From: Protula sp. h YS-2021
Taxonomy: Eukaryota > Annelida > Polychaeta > Sabellida > Serpulidae
Direction of reading: 5' to 3'
Length of the DNA: 64,000 bases
Assembly: GCA_949752745.1 (NCBI GenBank)
Contig: OX457032.1
Span: forward strand, 10,543,543 to 10,607,542
Below, piece by piece: positions 33,632 through 47,832 of this stretch. The notes beneath the pieces were generated by a model. The model was not told the DNA's origin. It saw only the letters and a list, made by a program, of their open reading frames with translations, and made no database searches. The position numbers and the translations under genes are program-made. The first letter of the stretch is position 1. Each line of letters begins with the position of its first letter.

Positions 33632-33778
33632 GAACTTATATTTCAACACAGGAAACTAATGGAACTCAGTGGAATGACAACGCACTGGGATAAGAGTTGT
33701 ATGATATTCAAGAGAACGTTGGCAATCATTTATTGGGATCCACCACAAATTCTTGCACTATTGACAAAACCAAAAGAT

Positions 33779-33872
<94 letters not shown>

Positions 33873-33892
33873 TTTTATATATATATATATAT
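33541..33892. repeat. (TA)n microsatellites
   Basis: TA runs at about 33,542-33,629 and 33,782-33,892 enclose a 150-bp unique segment. Open frames with Tyr-Ile runs here are artefacts. Confidence 0.95.
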
Positions 33893-34639
33893 TATAACAT
33901 ACAAGAGACCACCAAAAGACCTATATTACCGTTATAATAATAATTTAACTGTTGATAAAATCAGCAGAGTTATTACTGAGCGTTATGCTCAAAGCTCTAT
34001 AAACGCATGTCTTTTCTTTATGAATCAGCGAACGACCAATTGCAACTAAGTTTTACACAGAGGTAAACCAGTGCTGGGTTTGACAGTTTAACAATTTGTT
34101 AGATATTATGAAACATTTCTTCCTTTTGCTTATATGTGTGCTAATTCCAGCCTATCACACTATTTGGAAAAGACATGACATGCTATTTCTGCTCTGAACA
34201 ATTTATTTAAATTAAACGCCCTGCTGCTGATAAGTCTGAAACACAATGCTCTAAAATAAGGCTATTGTTTTGTGGACGCAATGCACCTTAGATACATGAA
34301 TAGTTACTTAAGTCTTTAACACAATGGTGCATAGAATGCCTCGTTGTTTGAATTGTATTCATTCTTGTATTGCTTTATTGGCTGACAAAAAAAGGTTCGC
34401 AATAGATTCCAGCTAATGCATTTCAAATAAAACTATTAATAACTGATACTTTTCGGAGCAGGAAAGGGAGGGAAGTAGCGAGCGACTCAAAAATAAAATT
34501 CTCTGACGCATAACCGTCATGCCTATTAAAGAACCAATTGGTGAATATGCAACATAAATACAAGCAAAAATAATACACGATTAACGTTGGTTTGAATTAT
34601 TACAGAATCTTTCAATTACAAATTAAAAACCACATCAGT
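33893..34639. other. Upstream region of the DEG/ENaC gene
   Basis: Unique sequence without a recognisable gene; probably promoter and 5' UTR of the channel gene. No clear TATA box. Confidence 0.35.
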
Positions 34640-37600
34640 ATGCTTCGTCACATTTTTAAGCGATTTGCTGAAACAACAACTGCGCATGGTGTTGGTCGCA
34701 TTGCCTCGGCAACCGCGGCGTGGACCCGGATCATCTGGAGTCTCATTGTCCTCGGAACGTGCCTGTTTTGTTTTTCTCTAATTTATCTCCTCTGCGCTCA
34801 ATTTTATGAAAGACCAGTGAATATCCAGCATAAGGTGAGATGGTAGCATCCAATGCTATTCATTCCAGGTAGTTTTACAGTGCTTCAAGTTTTTCTGCTG
34901 GATATCAAATACAGAATGGCTATAACAAATTATAAATATAATACTGGCGAGAGTGTAAAGAGCTAAAAACGGGGTTAAAGGAACGCTGCATGATTAATCT
35001 CCTTGCTTTAATATGAACACCTGACTGGTTGCTAAACATCACGCTATCAAGGATATTACAACAATAAAACTGTGCCAGACAGACGATGGTATGTACATCT
35101 TTTGACACATTTTCAGGTTGTTTTCTCCGAAGTTGAATTTCCTGCTGTTAGCTTTTGCAACTTAAATCCAGTGCGAAGGAGTCAGATTCGTGACACCGGA
35201 CTTCTGGAATTAGTCGAGCAGCTGCAGACGGACACAATTGCCCAAATAAGTGCCAACGGTAGGCTAATGGTAGGCTAAACAAGCTAACTAATATTAAGAA
35301 TGGCTTCTAACAGTATTTCTTGTGTAAGAATTGTCATACTCATACTTCTATTTACACTTATTGTCATACTTAAACTTATATTTTTCTAGGGATTTCAGTC
35401 CTATCTTTAACGTTTTAACAATGACATTTGAAATCAATGTTTAAATTAAGAAGTGTCCACTGCAAAAGTTTAAAAACATCGACGGATACAATTTGCTAAG
35501 AAACTCGAATAGATATTTTTTCCACTGTCTTAACAATAAAACATGTCTTTGTATAAGTCCCTGAAAATTGTATTTATGTGTCCAATAAAATGTCCGAATA
35601 AAGATTTCTGCTTTTTGTCAGCAAGTTCAACCGGGTGAAATGAAATACTATCTAAAAGTAGTTTGCAAGACATTTTTTAAAAGTCTCAAAATTATTTTAA
35701 AATGTCATATGCACAGAAAAATTAGGGGAACTCTCATTTATCATTTTATTATTTTCACCCGGTTGGGTTGCAGTCCAAAACACAAAATTTTGCACATTTC
35801 ATTCTGAACGTCCAAGTGTGATTTGGAACGTAAATTTAACTAAATAAAGATCGCTGTGGTGATGAGATAAATGCCAGTCACGTTGGGAATATCACATCTC
35901 CTGGATATCCTACCAGTTACCCGAATGCCATCAGTTGTTCTTGGAAATTTACGGCTGGGAAAGGTTTTCACGTTAAACTCAACTTCACAGATTTCTCCTT
36001 ACAAAATGATCCGAACTGCCACTACGACAGAATCGAAGTAAATCTTTCAAAATATTTGCTAAAAATTCAAAAAATATTCATGATGTGAGAAATAAAACTT
36101 AATAAAAATAAAGAAGAGACAGCAACACTTACCTTTTTTACTGTTATATATTACTGTTTCTAACACCATTCTTATTTTGTCATACTTTTTAAGATGCATA
36201 CCTCTTTGATGTTGCTTCTTGTTTAGTCTTTTTTTATTAAAGTGAACGTTTTACATAAATACAAAGCTTGATCTGGTTTTAATACGATTATGAGAATTTT
36301 AGCTCGACCGAAAAACACATTATATACTTTCACTCGTGAATTACTCATTTTTTGTTAGATTTTCGATGGATCGAACCTGTTGGGCTTTGCCTGTGGTTTC
36401 CTCAATATCCCCGACACTGACTTCGTTGTTGTGTCACATGATCGCTATATGAGGGTCGAGTTTACGACGGACACGGCCGAACGCTCCACAGGCTTTTTCC
36501 TTACATATTCCCAAACTTTGAAAGGTGAGACCTTTAAAATAATCAACAACTGTTTTGATGCTAACCAAAGCAGCGTTTAATTTCTGTATTATGACTAATA
36601 ATTTATGGTTATTCATTCATTAAAAATATTTTTGTGTCAAATTTCGTAAAATGGCGCTTATTGCTCGGAAAGTGTTGATGTTGATGGTGATGTTGTCATT
36701 TATTCCAATAATCTTAATACCAAACATTTTTAACTCGAACATTCAGAGTTAGGTCAGCGATCTGAATAAGAAGCAAAAATGCAAGAAAATATTATAAACA
36801 CACTTCATAAAAGTGTTAAGCTCTAGAAAGATTCTTAAGAATAATAGCAAAGAATCGTCAACTGAAGTTGTCGACTAGTATTTCTCTCACGATATTTGTT
36901 TAATTAACTGTTTAAGAAGAGTCGTCGCTTCCAGAGTTCTTTCACCTAAGCAACCCAAGAACAACTCCTGCTACACCAGGTAATAAGATTCCTGAACAAA
37001 AACAAAGAAGCCTTTTAATTATGCTGTTCATTTTAACTGCTTGCTTTTATTAATAAGGTTGGAGTGATCTCTATGAATAGTGATGGAAGCTATTTTAAAT
37101 GATAAGTTAATTGCAAGCACGTCTCTTAAAAATACCACAGGCGCTATTCATATTTAAAAGTTATTATTTATTTGCTTGCTTTTCTAATAATATATATTTT
37201 TTATTGTAAACGAATTTTTTGTTCATTTAGTGCATCTTTAGATTGTTTGAATTGTGTGAAATATTCATTAAATTTGTGCTGATTTCAAGTAACAAATGAA
37301 TACTAAGGGTTATATTTGCCCTCATAACTCCCTTAAAATGCGTGCATTTATTCGTACAATAGCTTTGAAGAAATGTTAGTTTAGCTTTTTTGAAAAAATC
37401 AATATTTGCTTTTCATTATTGCAAAAGAATGTGGAGGTACCATTAACATAACGGAACCTGGAAGAATTTTTTCTCCTGGTTACCCTAGAGAATATTCAAA
37501 TAATCTCATTTGCACATGGACTTTAATTGCTGAAGAAGGCTATCAAGTACAAATTCGTTTCCTTGAATTTTCTTTGGAGGAAGATGAAAACTGTGATTAC

Positions 37601-40600
37601 GATGTGGTTGAGGTACGTTGAGCATGTGATGTCTTATATTTAAAACACATCAAGAAAATTTAATTGTCATTAATTTCCTATAACTTATTAAACACCAAAC
37701 ATCAAATTTGAACTAAGTGTTCATTGTTTGTTAATATCATTTCAGAAGTTTTATAATAAAATAAAAAACAAAATTAGTCTAAAGATAGACTGGAATTTAA
37801 AACGGCTTGCGTTGTGTTATCTTATACCCCAGATATTTGAGGGCAGACTAACAGAACGGATATGGTCGGGATGTGGGTTTAAGGATACCAGTCCTACTTT
37901 TGGTGGCACATCAAGAGATCAAATAATGACGGTAGTGTTTAGAACTGACGGAAATACTGTGGATTTAGGATTTGTCATTGAATATTCTCAATTTCTTTCA
38001 AGTAATCCAAATTCTATTATTTTATTTATTAATTTACATACACCTTTGTTACTGGTTAATCAATGCATAAGTAATTAATGAGCCTATACCACTTACTCAA
38101 CCCTTCGTATTCTCGTAATGTTTATATTTAAAAAAACAATCATATACTACCAAACACTGTATTAGTATATAACGTATGTAAAATATAATGTGCTATAAAT
38201 TACAGACAATAATAATAGCATATTTATTATATGGTGTAAGTAACAAATTCTATTTAAGTTTTGCATGTTGCTATTGAGAATACAGTACAGAGAAATGTTT
38301 ATATGGATTAAATATCACCAGACGAGCACGCGGAAGAGTGCATAAGTACTGCTGATGTCATTTTCGTCATCGATTCAAGTGGGTCCATTCGACAAACAAA
38401 CCATTTAAATCTACATGGTGAAGACAACTGGGAACTTCTTAAGTCTTTTGTCAGCAACATTGTGAGGAGCCTTCCTATTTCCGAATCAGATTACCATATA
38501 GCCTTGGTCGAATTCTCTGATATCGCCCAAGTGGTTTTCAACTTTGATTTTAGTTATAATAAAGTAGAGCTTATAAATGTTATCAATGACATGGAGCATA
38601 TGAATGGCAGTACAAATACTTCCGGTGCCCTGCGATTGGTGATGACCACATTACTGAACGGTACAAGTGGAAACAGGCCTGAAATGAACGATTTCGTTGT
38701 TATTATAACCGATGGTGAGTCTAACATCAACAAAAACTTAACAGTACCCACAGCAGATGAAGTGAAGAGAATGGATGCCGTCATTTTGGCTGTCGGTATT
38801 ACAGACAAAATCGATGTTACCGAGTTGAGAAACATTTCGTCTCCACCCCATGTCGAAGGGGTGACTTATTTTCTAAGTCCAAATTTCACCACTCTGGCTC
38901 CCATTAGAGACCAGTTGCTGGCACAGACATGTTGGCAAGGTCAGTACTTAAGACCGATTCAAGTTGGCATTACTAGGCATTACCAGATAAAGATTCATTG
39001 TCATACATTATTATTCTAAGAAGAATCATCATTATTTGTTCTTTTCAATTAGATAATAAAATAAACAATATATTAATACTTTGATATTAACGTAATAAAT
39101 ATTATAAGTCAATGAGCTTTAATCAATTACACATGAACTAATTCTACGGCACATTGTTAACATATTAATATTTTCTTTTAACAGTACCAGAAGGTAAGTT
39201 TTGTGTGTTACGTTGACACTTTAATGTTAAACTGAATCCATGTCATACACAGGGAAACGGTAAACGTACCACCTGAATTTGCTTATTGTTTTAATGTTGT
39301 ATGCATGTATTGTATTAGTGTTTAGCATTTTACTGTTTGGGAATCACTGTGTAAAGTTTTTTGTGATACGAAACATATCAGTACTTATTTTAAGATATAA
39401 AAACATTATTTATTCATAGTAAAGATGTATTTCTACAAAAAATTAAATGTTGTTATCACATCAAAATAGACACATCATACATAAGTTTTCTTGCGAGTGA
39501 ATATTTAGTGGTAAAATATTGTGACGATAATATTAAACGCATAAACAGTCTTGATACTGTGAGAAAAAATGCATGTTGTAATACTGCCTTATCCGCAGTC
39601 AACTGTGGCGGTGACATTTACGTCAATGAGACCGGGTTTCTCATGTCTCCGCGCTTTCCGAACCATTACCCAAACAACCTCAATTGTAACTGGCTACTAG
39701 TGGCTGAGCATGGACATCGCATAAAATTAAACTTTACCACATTTTGGCTTGAAGATGAAGATGGCTGTGATTACGACCGAGTTGAGGTTTCTATCATTTT
39801 AAAACATCGTGATTGTTTCGATATTAGGCTTGTATCTGACCAAAGCAGCACTTTGATTTTAAAGTCCGAGTAATTGCTTGAAAACTGACGATCACTTTTC
39901 TTTTTCTTTTGTTAGGAAATTTGTGTTCTTGAAAGCACATGTGATAAGAATCTAGGTACTGTTGCACTAAATATTTACTTATTTGTACAGTTAATAGATG
40001 GCTATCCGCTTGATGAAGTGATATGGATTGGTTGTGGCACTGTAGAAGCGGGTTTCATGGCAGTTTCAACAGGCCGATTTCTTACTCTAACTTTATTGAC
40101 GGACATCAGCGTGGCTTATGACGGATTTAGAGTAGAATATTCCAAAATTGCCTTAAGTACCTACATACCATGACTTGCTAAATCTTTCCGTGACATAATA
40201 TTACATAAAACATAACTAAAGTGTAGTATCCCCTTCAAAATTTACTTAATTAAAAACCATAATCACTGGAGGAACGAATAAACATGCTGATATCTAACAG
40301 GTCTCCCCAATCAGTTTCTTGTTTATTTCAAATATTTCTTATTATGTTCTTGTGAAAGAAAGCTTTGGTTATTTTGCAAACGTATTTTGGGTCTGAGAAA
40401 CAAACAACACAGTTTATCTTATACTTGTAGCTTTATCGTTTCAAAGTATGTTATTTATAGGGGACTTTGATTGTAACATTGCGGATTATTTTGAATGTGA
40501 CGGATATAAGAACTGCGATGATTGGTCGGATGAAAATAACTGTGCTCATTGTAAGTTTAAATTATTAAACGTGCGAATAATTATTCTATTCATTGTGGAT

Positions 40601-40898
40601 CTACTTTACTGTTAATGACTACACACACTCAACCACACACCCACCCACCAACAAACACATTTTTTATGTAGCACCCAAGTCAAAATTATCGAGACCGGCT
40701 TTTGATCCCGATAATTTCGCGGCCCCGCTAATGCCTATTATTAAAATAATAATAATCATTAGGCCTAACATAGCCTTATATATACCTGGTCCCGATAATG
40801 CCTAAAGCAGCCCTATATATCAATTTAAATTTCTTTAGGCACCATTTGTCCACAAAAACACTTTTATACAAAACAATTAATTTTATATAGTGTCAAAG

Positions 40899-40992
<94 letters not shown>

Positions 40993-43900
40993 TATATTAT
41001 GTGATCCCAGGTGACGGTCATAGAAATCCGACATATCATTGTACCGATGGAAAATGTATCAGGCGAACTCATCTATGCGATGGTCTATCACAGTGCAGTA
41101 ATGGAGAGGACGAATCTTTTTGTGGTAATATCAAATAAGATGTAAAATTCACGTTCTGCAATTGGTGTGAGAGCATCAGTAATATTTTAGACAACAACTT
41201 TATTCACCTTTTCTTGAGGAAAAATTCATTCAATAAAATAAGCTTTTGATTTTGATTTTGGTTTTGATTTTGAAGGTCCCAAAGATGACTACAATGGCGA
41301 ATATGACCCAATAGACCAGGTGCACAGAGCAGCGTTGGACTTGTTTGATTTTCCATGGTTTAAAAGGACTAATGGTCAAGATGTTTCAGAAGTGGAGAAT
41401 TCTCTCACTTTCTCAACGGTAATAAATCTGGTAGTTTTGTTACCTATCCACCTATCTACCTACCTACCTACCTATCCACCCACCCATCTACCTACCTACC
41501 TAACCACCTACAAGATATTTGCACGTTCTGCTCCTCTAATATTTTTCCTCTTTTTACTAAAAGGCGCTAAGAAATTTGTCACTAAATACCCGACATCAAA
41601 TGGGTCATTCAGCGGAGGAAATGATACAGGAATGCACCTGGAATGGAAAAATATGCTCTCTATTGTAAGTTTGTTAGATTTGAAAAAGCTCACAATGAGA
41701 AGAAAGGTTATTTATGTAAAATACTAAGTTGTTCATTACTACTGTCAACAATAAGAAAGATTGTTCAATAAATACCAAAAAATAGATCTATCGCTTTGCA
41801 GTCATTAGTACCATTATCGACCATGTCATTCAGCGATACAATTCGTGAAAACCAGTGCTTCAAAGATACGAAATTGAGTGAACGCTAAAAAGCGTTCTAT
41901 GTAAATACAAATGTGGCAATCTGTGCATGGTGTGTTCTTAGATATTTATGCTATAACTGTTAAAATGTCATGTTTACATAAGGTTTGTCCACAAAAAACT
42001 GGGTGCATAATTGGGGCATCCACTTAGCAGTGGATTGCTATAAAGTATTCAATTTCTATCATATCTTTCATATCATTGTAGTTCAATTATAGTGTCATTG
42101 TAGTGATGTATTCACATTGTTTTAGAAATTTTACGGCATTTATGAGCCGAAAGTATGGCAATTGCTACACGTTCAATTCCGGCGTGTTCGACCCCATTTT
42201 GAAACAGACGCAGCCAGGCCAAGCTTATGATAAGTATATCATTTACTCAAGAACAACAGTAGATGCTTTTGCAAACAATGTTCATACAATAAATCGGTCC
42301 TCAAGTAACATGCTTAGGAATTTTGTGAAAAAGGCCATTGAAGTAATTGTCTTCAAGAGTAATTGCAAATGAAAGCTTACAAAAAATAAACAACCCAAGA
42401 ATACTTTGCAATAATGGTGCTAAGTTCCGCTAATTACCTGTGATACTTTCGTTGAACATGTTACTATGGGATCATAATCTGATAATGCTTATGTTTTACT
42501 CCAATCAAATCAAATGTCGTACAGTTCTCAATTAAATCTTAAATCTTTCGCTCAATTAAATCTTAAATCTCAATTAGTTTAAAATGATAAATTTCGGTAT
42601 GAAATCAAAATGTTAGGTATGATTTCAAAATTTACGGTGAAAAACAACACAAGTCATTTCTCAAGTATATCACTTGAATATTTTCATGTTATTTCTGCAA
42701 GTTATTTTAAATGATTTCTTTTGCAAATTTCTTACTCACGAGATAAGGTAGTACAGGTTGATAGGGAACCGTTATGGCGAATCAATCACAATTGGTTACG
42801 CACCAAAACTGACGCAGAGTGAGATACGGATAATTATATCACTCATATATAAAACTCTTTATAAAACTGAACGCAGCTACTTTCCTGAAATAAAATTGTT
42901 CTATCAACGTGTTACCGGTGTAAACCATCAAAAGGGGACATATATATAGTAAATTGTTTGCCTTGTCTACAATGGTGAACCGATGCGTTACATACATTAC
43001 ATTACTGGTCGTTTATTATGTAAGTTTTTCAGTAACTCTCTTCATCAATCAACAAGAGTACTTGTTTTCACTGACATCGGCGGCCGGTGCTCGAGTAGCC
43101 ATTCACAGACAAGATGAATACCCTTTATTAGAAGACATTGGCTTTAGTATGCACAGTGGACAGAGGGCCGCAGTAGAAATCAATCAGGTTACAATTTTCA
43201 GTAGTTTCTACAACTTCCTGTCTACTAACTGTTGATATTTTGATTACTGGTTTTCAGACAAAAATATTGCCATGCATAACGTTTTTGTCAGCTTAATTAA
43301 ATCAATTTTTTAGGGTAATGACATATGAAGTGACAAAATAGTAAAAGATACGCTCATAAACACATAAATAAACTCTTGGTTTTAAAGGTGATTAGTGAGA
43401 AGTTAGCACATCCATACAGTGACTGCACAGATGGTGAAGGCTTTGAGTTACTCTACGATAAGAACTATTCTGTTAATGTAAGAACTTTATGTGTTTTTTT
43501 TTAAATAAATAGGTCCGATTTCTCATCTTTCTGTAGATAAGTTACCACGGTTTTATTTAATGAATATTCGCGAACAAATGACCAAAATTCATTATAATAT
43601 TACCAAATAATATAAAGCTCATGAGCTCCTAGAATTATCGCGCTCTATTGGTGCACTGGACGTTTCCAAGCAGGCGTGTTTAAAGTCATGCTATCAACTC
43701 CACATCATTGAGCAGTGCGGATGCGCCGATGCCACACTCGCTGTGAAAAGAACACAGGCGGTTTGCAACATGGATATGTCCAGTAAAGGTAAATGCTGTT
43801 AAAATTACAATAACTTGTGTTAAAATTACACCCAAATCGCTTTCAGTTCACAGCTAATTCGTATTCAAATAACAGTTAATACACTTTAATATCACAGCAT

Positions 43901-46900
43901 TTATTTTTCAATGTTTTAATGCTTATATATTGGAACTACTAAATTTAAAACTACTGGATATTTATATCTATTTATCTATTATATTTTATCTTTTGATTTT
44001 GATTCATTATTCCATCTTGAAAAGTTGATTTGGTTTCCAGTATGAGAAAATAGTATTAAAATATAGGATGATATTCTAAAATGAATGTACTTTGAAATTT
44101 GTCTGTCTTGCATCAAGACCGACACTGTTTACTTCAAGTCTACAGAGATATAGAATCTGGCATAGTTGTATGTCGCTGCCCTGAGCTATGTCATGAGAAG
44201 AAGTATAGATTCTCAGTGTCCACACTGGAGTGGCCTGTCGACGCCTTGTCTGACGTACTGAGAAAACACTACAGTCAACGAAGCGTCGTATTGAATCTCT
44301 CATTGAATGCTCATAATGGAGTTAGGAAAAACCTTCTTAAACTTGATGTTTACTATGAGCTTTTGAAGTACGAGTACGTTGTTGAAACTGAAGCCTACAC
44401 TGTAAGTATGTTTCCGTGAATCGTTATCAAATTAACTTTCCGCTACCATCCATGTGTTGTAATTATTATCTCATGGAAAAATGCTAACAGCTTAGCTATT
44501 TTACTTGTGTAAGCATTTCATGAGTTAAAATTCGTAAAGAGTGCCTCGTTGCTTGGACTTCCATATATGCAGTATAACATATAAGAACATGTGACCATGT
44601 CATTCCCACTTGCAAACTTCGTTTGCAAATGGGAATAAGTTTGTAGTTTTTCTCGAAATTTCTGCCCTTTTTTTCCTTTTTCTCTTCTCCTTTTTTTCTG
44701 TCACGCAGGTTTCCAGAAAACTCCTCCTACGCTATTTGACGTAGGACGATGAAATTTGGCACAGTGATAGAGAGTGACGAGATGTCGTCAAATCTGTAAA
44801 ACTTTTTGACCTTGATTTTGAAGGTCAAGGTCAAATTGAGGTCAAAGTTTTTCTGACCTCAAAGTGGTTTCCAGAAAACTCCTCCTACAGGGTTTGTCGT
44901 AAAAAGACGGCATGTGGCAGAGAAATAGAGGGTAATAAGTTGTCGTCAAATCCGTAAAATATTTTTACCTTGCACCTCAGAGGTCAAGGTAAAATTGAGG
45001 TCAAAATATTTTTGGAAACACCTATTAATCACGAAAAGTAGCCATAAATGTGCTCAAATCCAACTGTAAATGCATAAAACGTAAACAGTAAAGGGTAAAC
45101 ATTCATCACTAACCTTGACCTTGAGGGTCAAGGTCAAAGGTCACGTGATTTCACGCGTCCTTAACGACAGGCCGACTCACCTCGAAAACGGTGACAGATA
45201 GAGCGATTTTGAGCTCATTTTCGACCCTTTGGGACTAAACAACGTTACATAAGTGGTATCTCGGTGACCTTGACCTTCTGGGTCACGGTCAAAGTAAAAA
45301 ACCGGAAGTTGACTATTATCTCGAAAACGGTTAGAGATAGAGCGATTTTGAGTTCACGTTTGAGTCAACATTTTCGACCCTTTGGGCCTAAACAACGTTA
45401 CATAAGAGGTACCCCGGTGACCTTGACCTTCTTGGTCACGGTCAAGGTCAAAATCCGGAAGTTGACTATTAGCCCGAAAACGGTTAGAGATGGAGTGATT
45501 TTGAGCTCATTTTCGACCCTTTGGGCCTAAACAACGTTACATAGGAGATACCTCGGTGACCTTGACCTTCTGGGTCACGGTCAAGGTCAAAATCCGGAAG
45601 TTGACTATTATCTGGAAAACGGTTGGAGATAAAGCGATTTTGAACTCATTTTCGACCCTTTAGGCCTAAACAACGTTACATAAGAGGTACCTCAGTGACC
45701 TTGACCTTCTGGGTCACGGTCAAGCTTAAAACCCAGAAGTTGACTATTATTTCTAAGAGGTACCTCGGTGATCTTGACCTCATCCATCATGGTCAACTTC
45801 AAAAACTGCAAGTTGGCCATTATCTCAAAAACGGTTAGAAAACTGAATTTGATTTTTTGTGCCCAAATGAGGTTACATTATATTCACTTCGATGACCTCG
45901 TTCAACATAATAATCCGGAAGCTGACAATTATGTTGAAACACTGAAAAATGTGTCTTTGACCAAATATGTTGTGTCTCTGCCCTAGCAAGTGGGTACTAT
46001 TTCGCTACGTGTAGCGAAATTCGGTCTAGTTCTAGGCTTACTCCTCTGTCCTATCTTATGCTTCAGATTCCAAGACTCCTGGGCGATGTAGGTGGACAAC
46101 TGGGACTCTGGATTGGACTAAGTATTATTACTGTGTTTGAGGTAAAAATACGATAGATTGCAACAGAAGAAAGAGATTCTTATATTTAATTTATTTAAAA
46201 ACCCTTTTACAACATGTGATTAAATATATATACATATATTACACATATATATTACAGCGAATCTGTAAAACCAGCGAATCTATAGATTCGCTGAGAATTT
46301 CAGCGAATCTGTAGATTCGCTGACTCACTTAGCGAATCTGTAGATTCGCTTAAAAATTTCGGCGAATCTACAGATTCGCCTTGTTTTTCACCTTTAAAAT
46401 TATACACATTCGCTGAAATTGCCTGACCAGTCATCTTTACCGACGTGATTACTTATGCGGGTGATATTTGAAATTTCATTGCTTTATGTGACTTCTTTAC
46501 TCCAGAGGTGTTTTACACACCTTTTTCTTGTTTTTTTTTTTGGGGATGTGATATATTGCAATCGGAACATTTAAAATTACACATATTTTGATTTAATTTG
46601 CTTTAAAATGCATTGTTGAAATGCAAATTTCTAGTCTCAAATGAAAAACAATATTGGAAAGCGTTCGAAAATATTTGCTATTAATATTCACAAATGCCTA
46701 AATTAAATTTCTTAATTTTTGGGAATAGGATATATTGGAATCAAAGCTTTTAAAATTACACATATTTTTATTTAACTAGCTTTAAAATGCATTGTTGAAA
46801 TGAGAATTTCTAGTCTCAAAATAAAAACAATATTGGAAAGCGTTCGGAAAAATTTTGCTATCAATATTCACTAAGGCTTAAATTAAGTTTCTCTCCTTGT

Positions 46901-47832
46901 GTTATCGTCTTTCATAAAAGTGATGACAGCAAATCTTAATAATATTGTTTCTAAATAAATTGCGATCATTACTCTCCTTCTGAGTATCTTTCAAATTGCT
47001 ATAAGTCAAATTGCAATTATTTTTCCACGAGTGCAACACAGAAATCTCGTCACCTGATGTAAATTGCAATTGAATTTCGGTACGCTTATCCAATCAGTGT
47101 TAATTTTCGATGCTCCGCATACTCATAATTTAACAGAAACTGCTAGGACAAGGATTTCAACGAATAGAAACTTCATTCCGATGTGAAAGCATATAATTAC
47201 TGCATTTTCATCAAATGACCGAAAAACCTCAGCTACATGAAATGAGTTAATAGCAATAGAAACAGAGAATGAAGCCCGATTTTAATATATTCCCTTCACA
47301 CAAACCAAGAAAAAGGTGTGTAAAATACATCTGGAGTAACGTAATCACCCAAAAGCAATTAAATTTCAAATATTTAGCGAAAACAAGTGATCATGTGGGT
47401 AAAGATGGCCGATCAGGCAATTTCAGTGAATCTCTATATTTTTTAGGTGAAAAACCTGCGAATCTGTAGATTCGCTGACTCACTTATAGATTCGCTGGTT
47501 TAACAGTTTCGCTGTAGCATATATATGAATATAGTCATATTCAGTGAACATCAGACCAAAGAAAGTAAACCAAATAAGTCGTATTTATGAATGCTTAAAG
47601 TATATGATATAGTAGTGGTCCATTTAAGATTCACGCCGAACTACAATATTTCTTAACTAAACAACAGGTGCTTGATCTTTTATGGACACTCTGTATCCAC
47701 ATTGGCAGACGACTGCGCACTGCAGCTTATATACCAAACACGAAACAAGATCACGTAACCTTCAGCGGTGCCAAAATGCAAGAGTCGAGACATGGTCTTT
47801 TTCTTCACAATGCAATAGCACGTATAAGTTGA
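34640..47832 (+). CDS. DEG/ENaC channel with CUB, vWA and LDLa ectodomain insert (21 exons)
   Basis: Exons by GT/AG and phase: 34640-34834, 35117-35258, 35850-36037, 36359-36524, 37428-37612, 37833-38001, 38322-38939, 39185-39193, 39599-39786, 39991-40156, 40461-40550, 41011-41124, ~41276-41418, 41564-41664, 42126-42233, 43025-43187, 43388-43477, 43671-43788, 44139-44401, 46067-46141, 47668-47832. These sum to 3,456 bases in one frame, 1,151 residues. Order: HG gating motif (TAHGVGRI), TM1 (WTRIIWSLIVLGTCLFCFSL), FPAVSFCNLNPVR; then CUB1, CUB2, a vWA with MIDAS DSSGS/NTSG/ITDGE, CUB3 and two LDLa modules. The channel ectodomain follows (HSAEEMIQECTWNG, YGNCYTFNSG, PYSDC, ACLKSCYQ, CRCPELC). 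TM2 carries LGDVGGQLGLWIGLS, the selectivity filter. It is an amiloride-type sodium channel family member; the ligand is unknown. The weakest joins are the acceptors at 43,025 and ~41,276. Confidence 0.85.
35622..35772. repeat. Short inverted-repeat element (MITE-like) in intron
   Basis: GCAAGTTCAACCGGGTGAAA at the left and TTTTCACCCGGTTGGGTTGC at the right are inverted copies around a 110-bp AT-rich centre. No target duplication was identified. Confidence 0.4.
40893..40998. repeat. (TA)n microsatellite next to a splice acceptor
   Basis: A 105-bp TA run ends 12 bp before the acceptor of the second LDLa exon of the channel gene (41,011). Confidence 0.95.
44590..46029 (+). mobile_element. Helitron-like non-autonomous element carrying a minisatellite
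   Basis: The right end shows a hairpin ATTTCGCTAC-GT-GTAGCGAAAT (45,999-46,020), then TCGGTCTAG with CTAG at 46,026-46,029 followed by T. This matches the Helitron 3' rule of a hairpin about 10 bp before CTRR and insertion next to T. The left limit is uncertain, near an inverted repeat TTCCCACTTGCAAAC/GTTTGCAAATGGGAA. The body has GAGGTCAAGG-rich sequence and four to five copies of a 138-154-bp unit at 45,200-45,800. It lies in an intron of the channel gene. Confidence 0.5.
46252..47518. mobile_element. Non-autonomous element with palindromic ends, copy 1
   Basis: The ends are inverted copies starting TTACAGCGAATCTGTAAAAC on the left and its diverged inverse on the right (GTTTAACAGTTTCGCTGTAG). 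The subterminal zone repeats the near-palindrome AGCGAATCTGTAGATTCGCT several times on each side. TA-rich microsatellite flanks it. The 1.1-kb centre has no gene. It lies in the last intron of the channel gene. Confidence 0.75.

Noticed and set aside
33659..34049. Frames rich in Tyr-Ile
   Set aside because: Translation of TA microsatellites.
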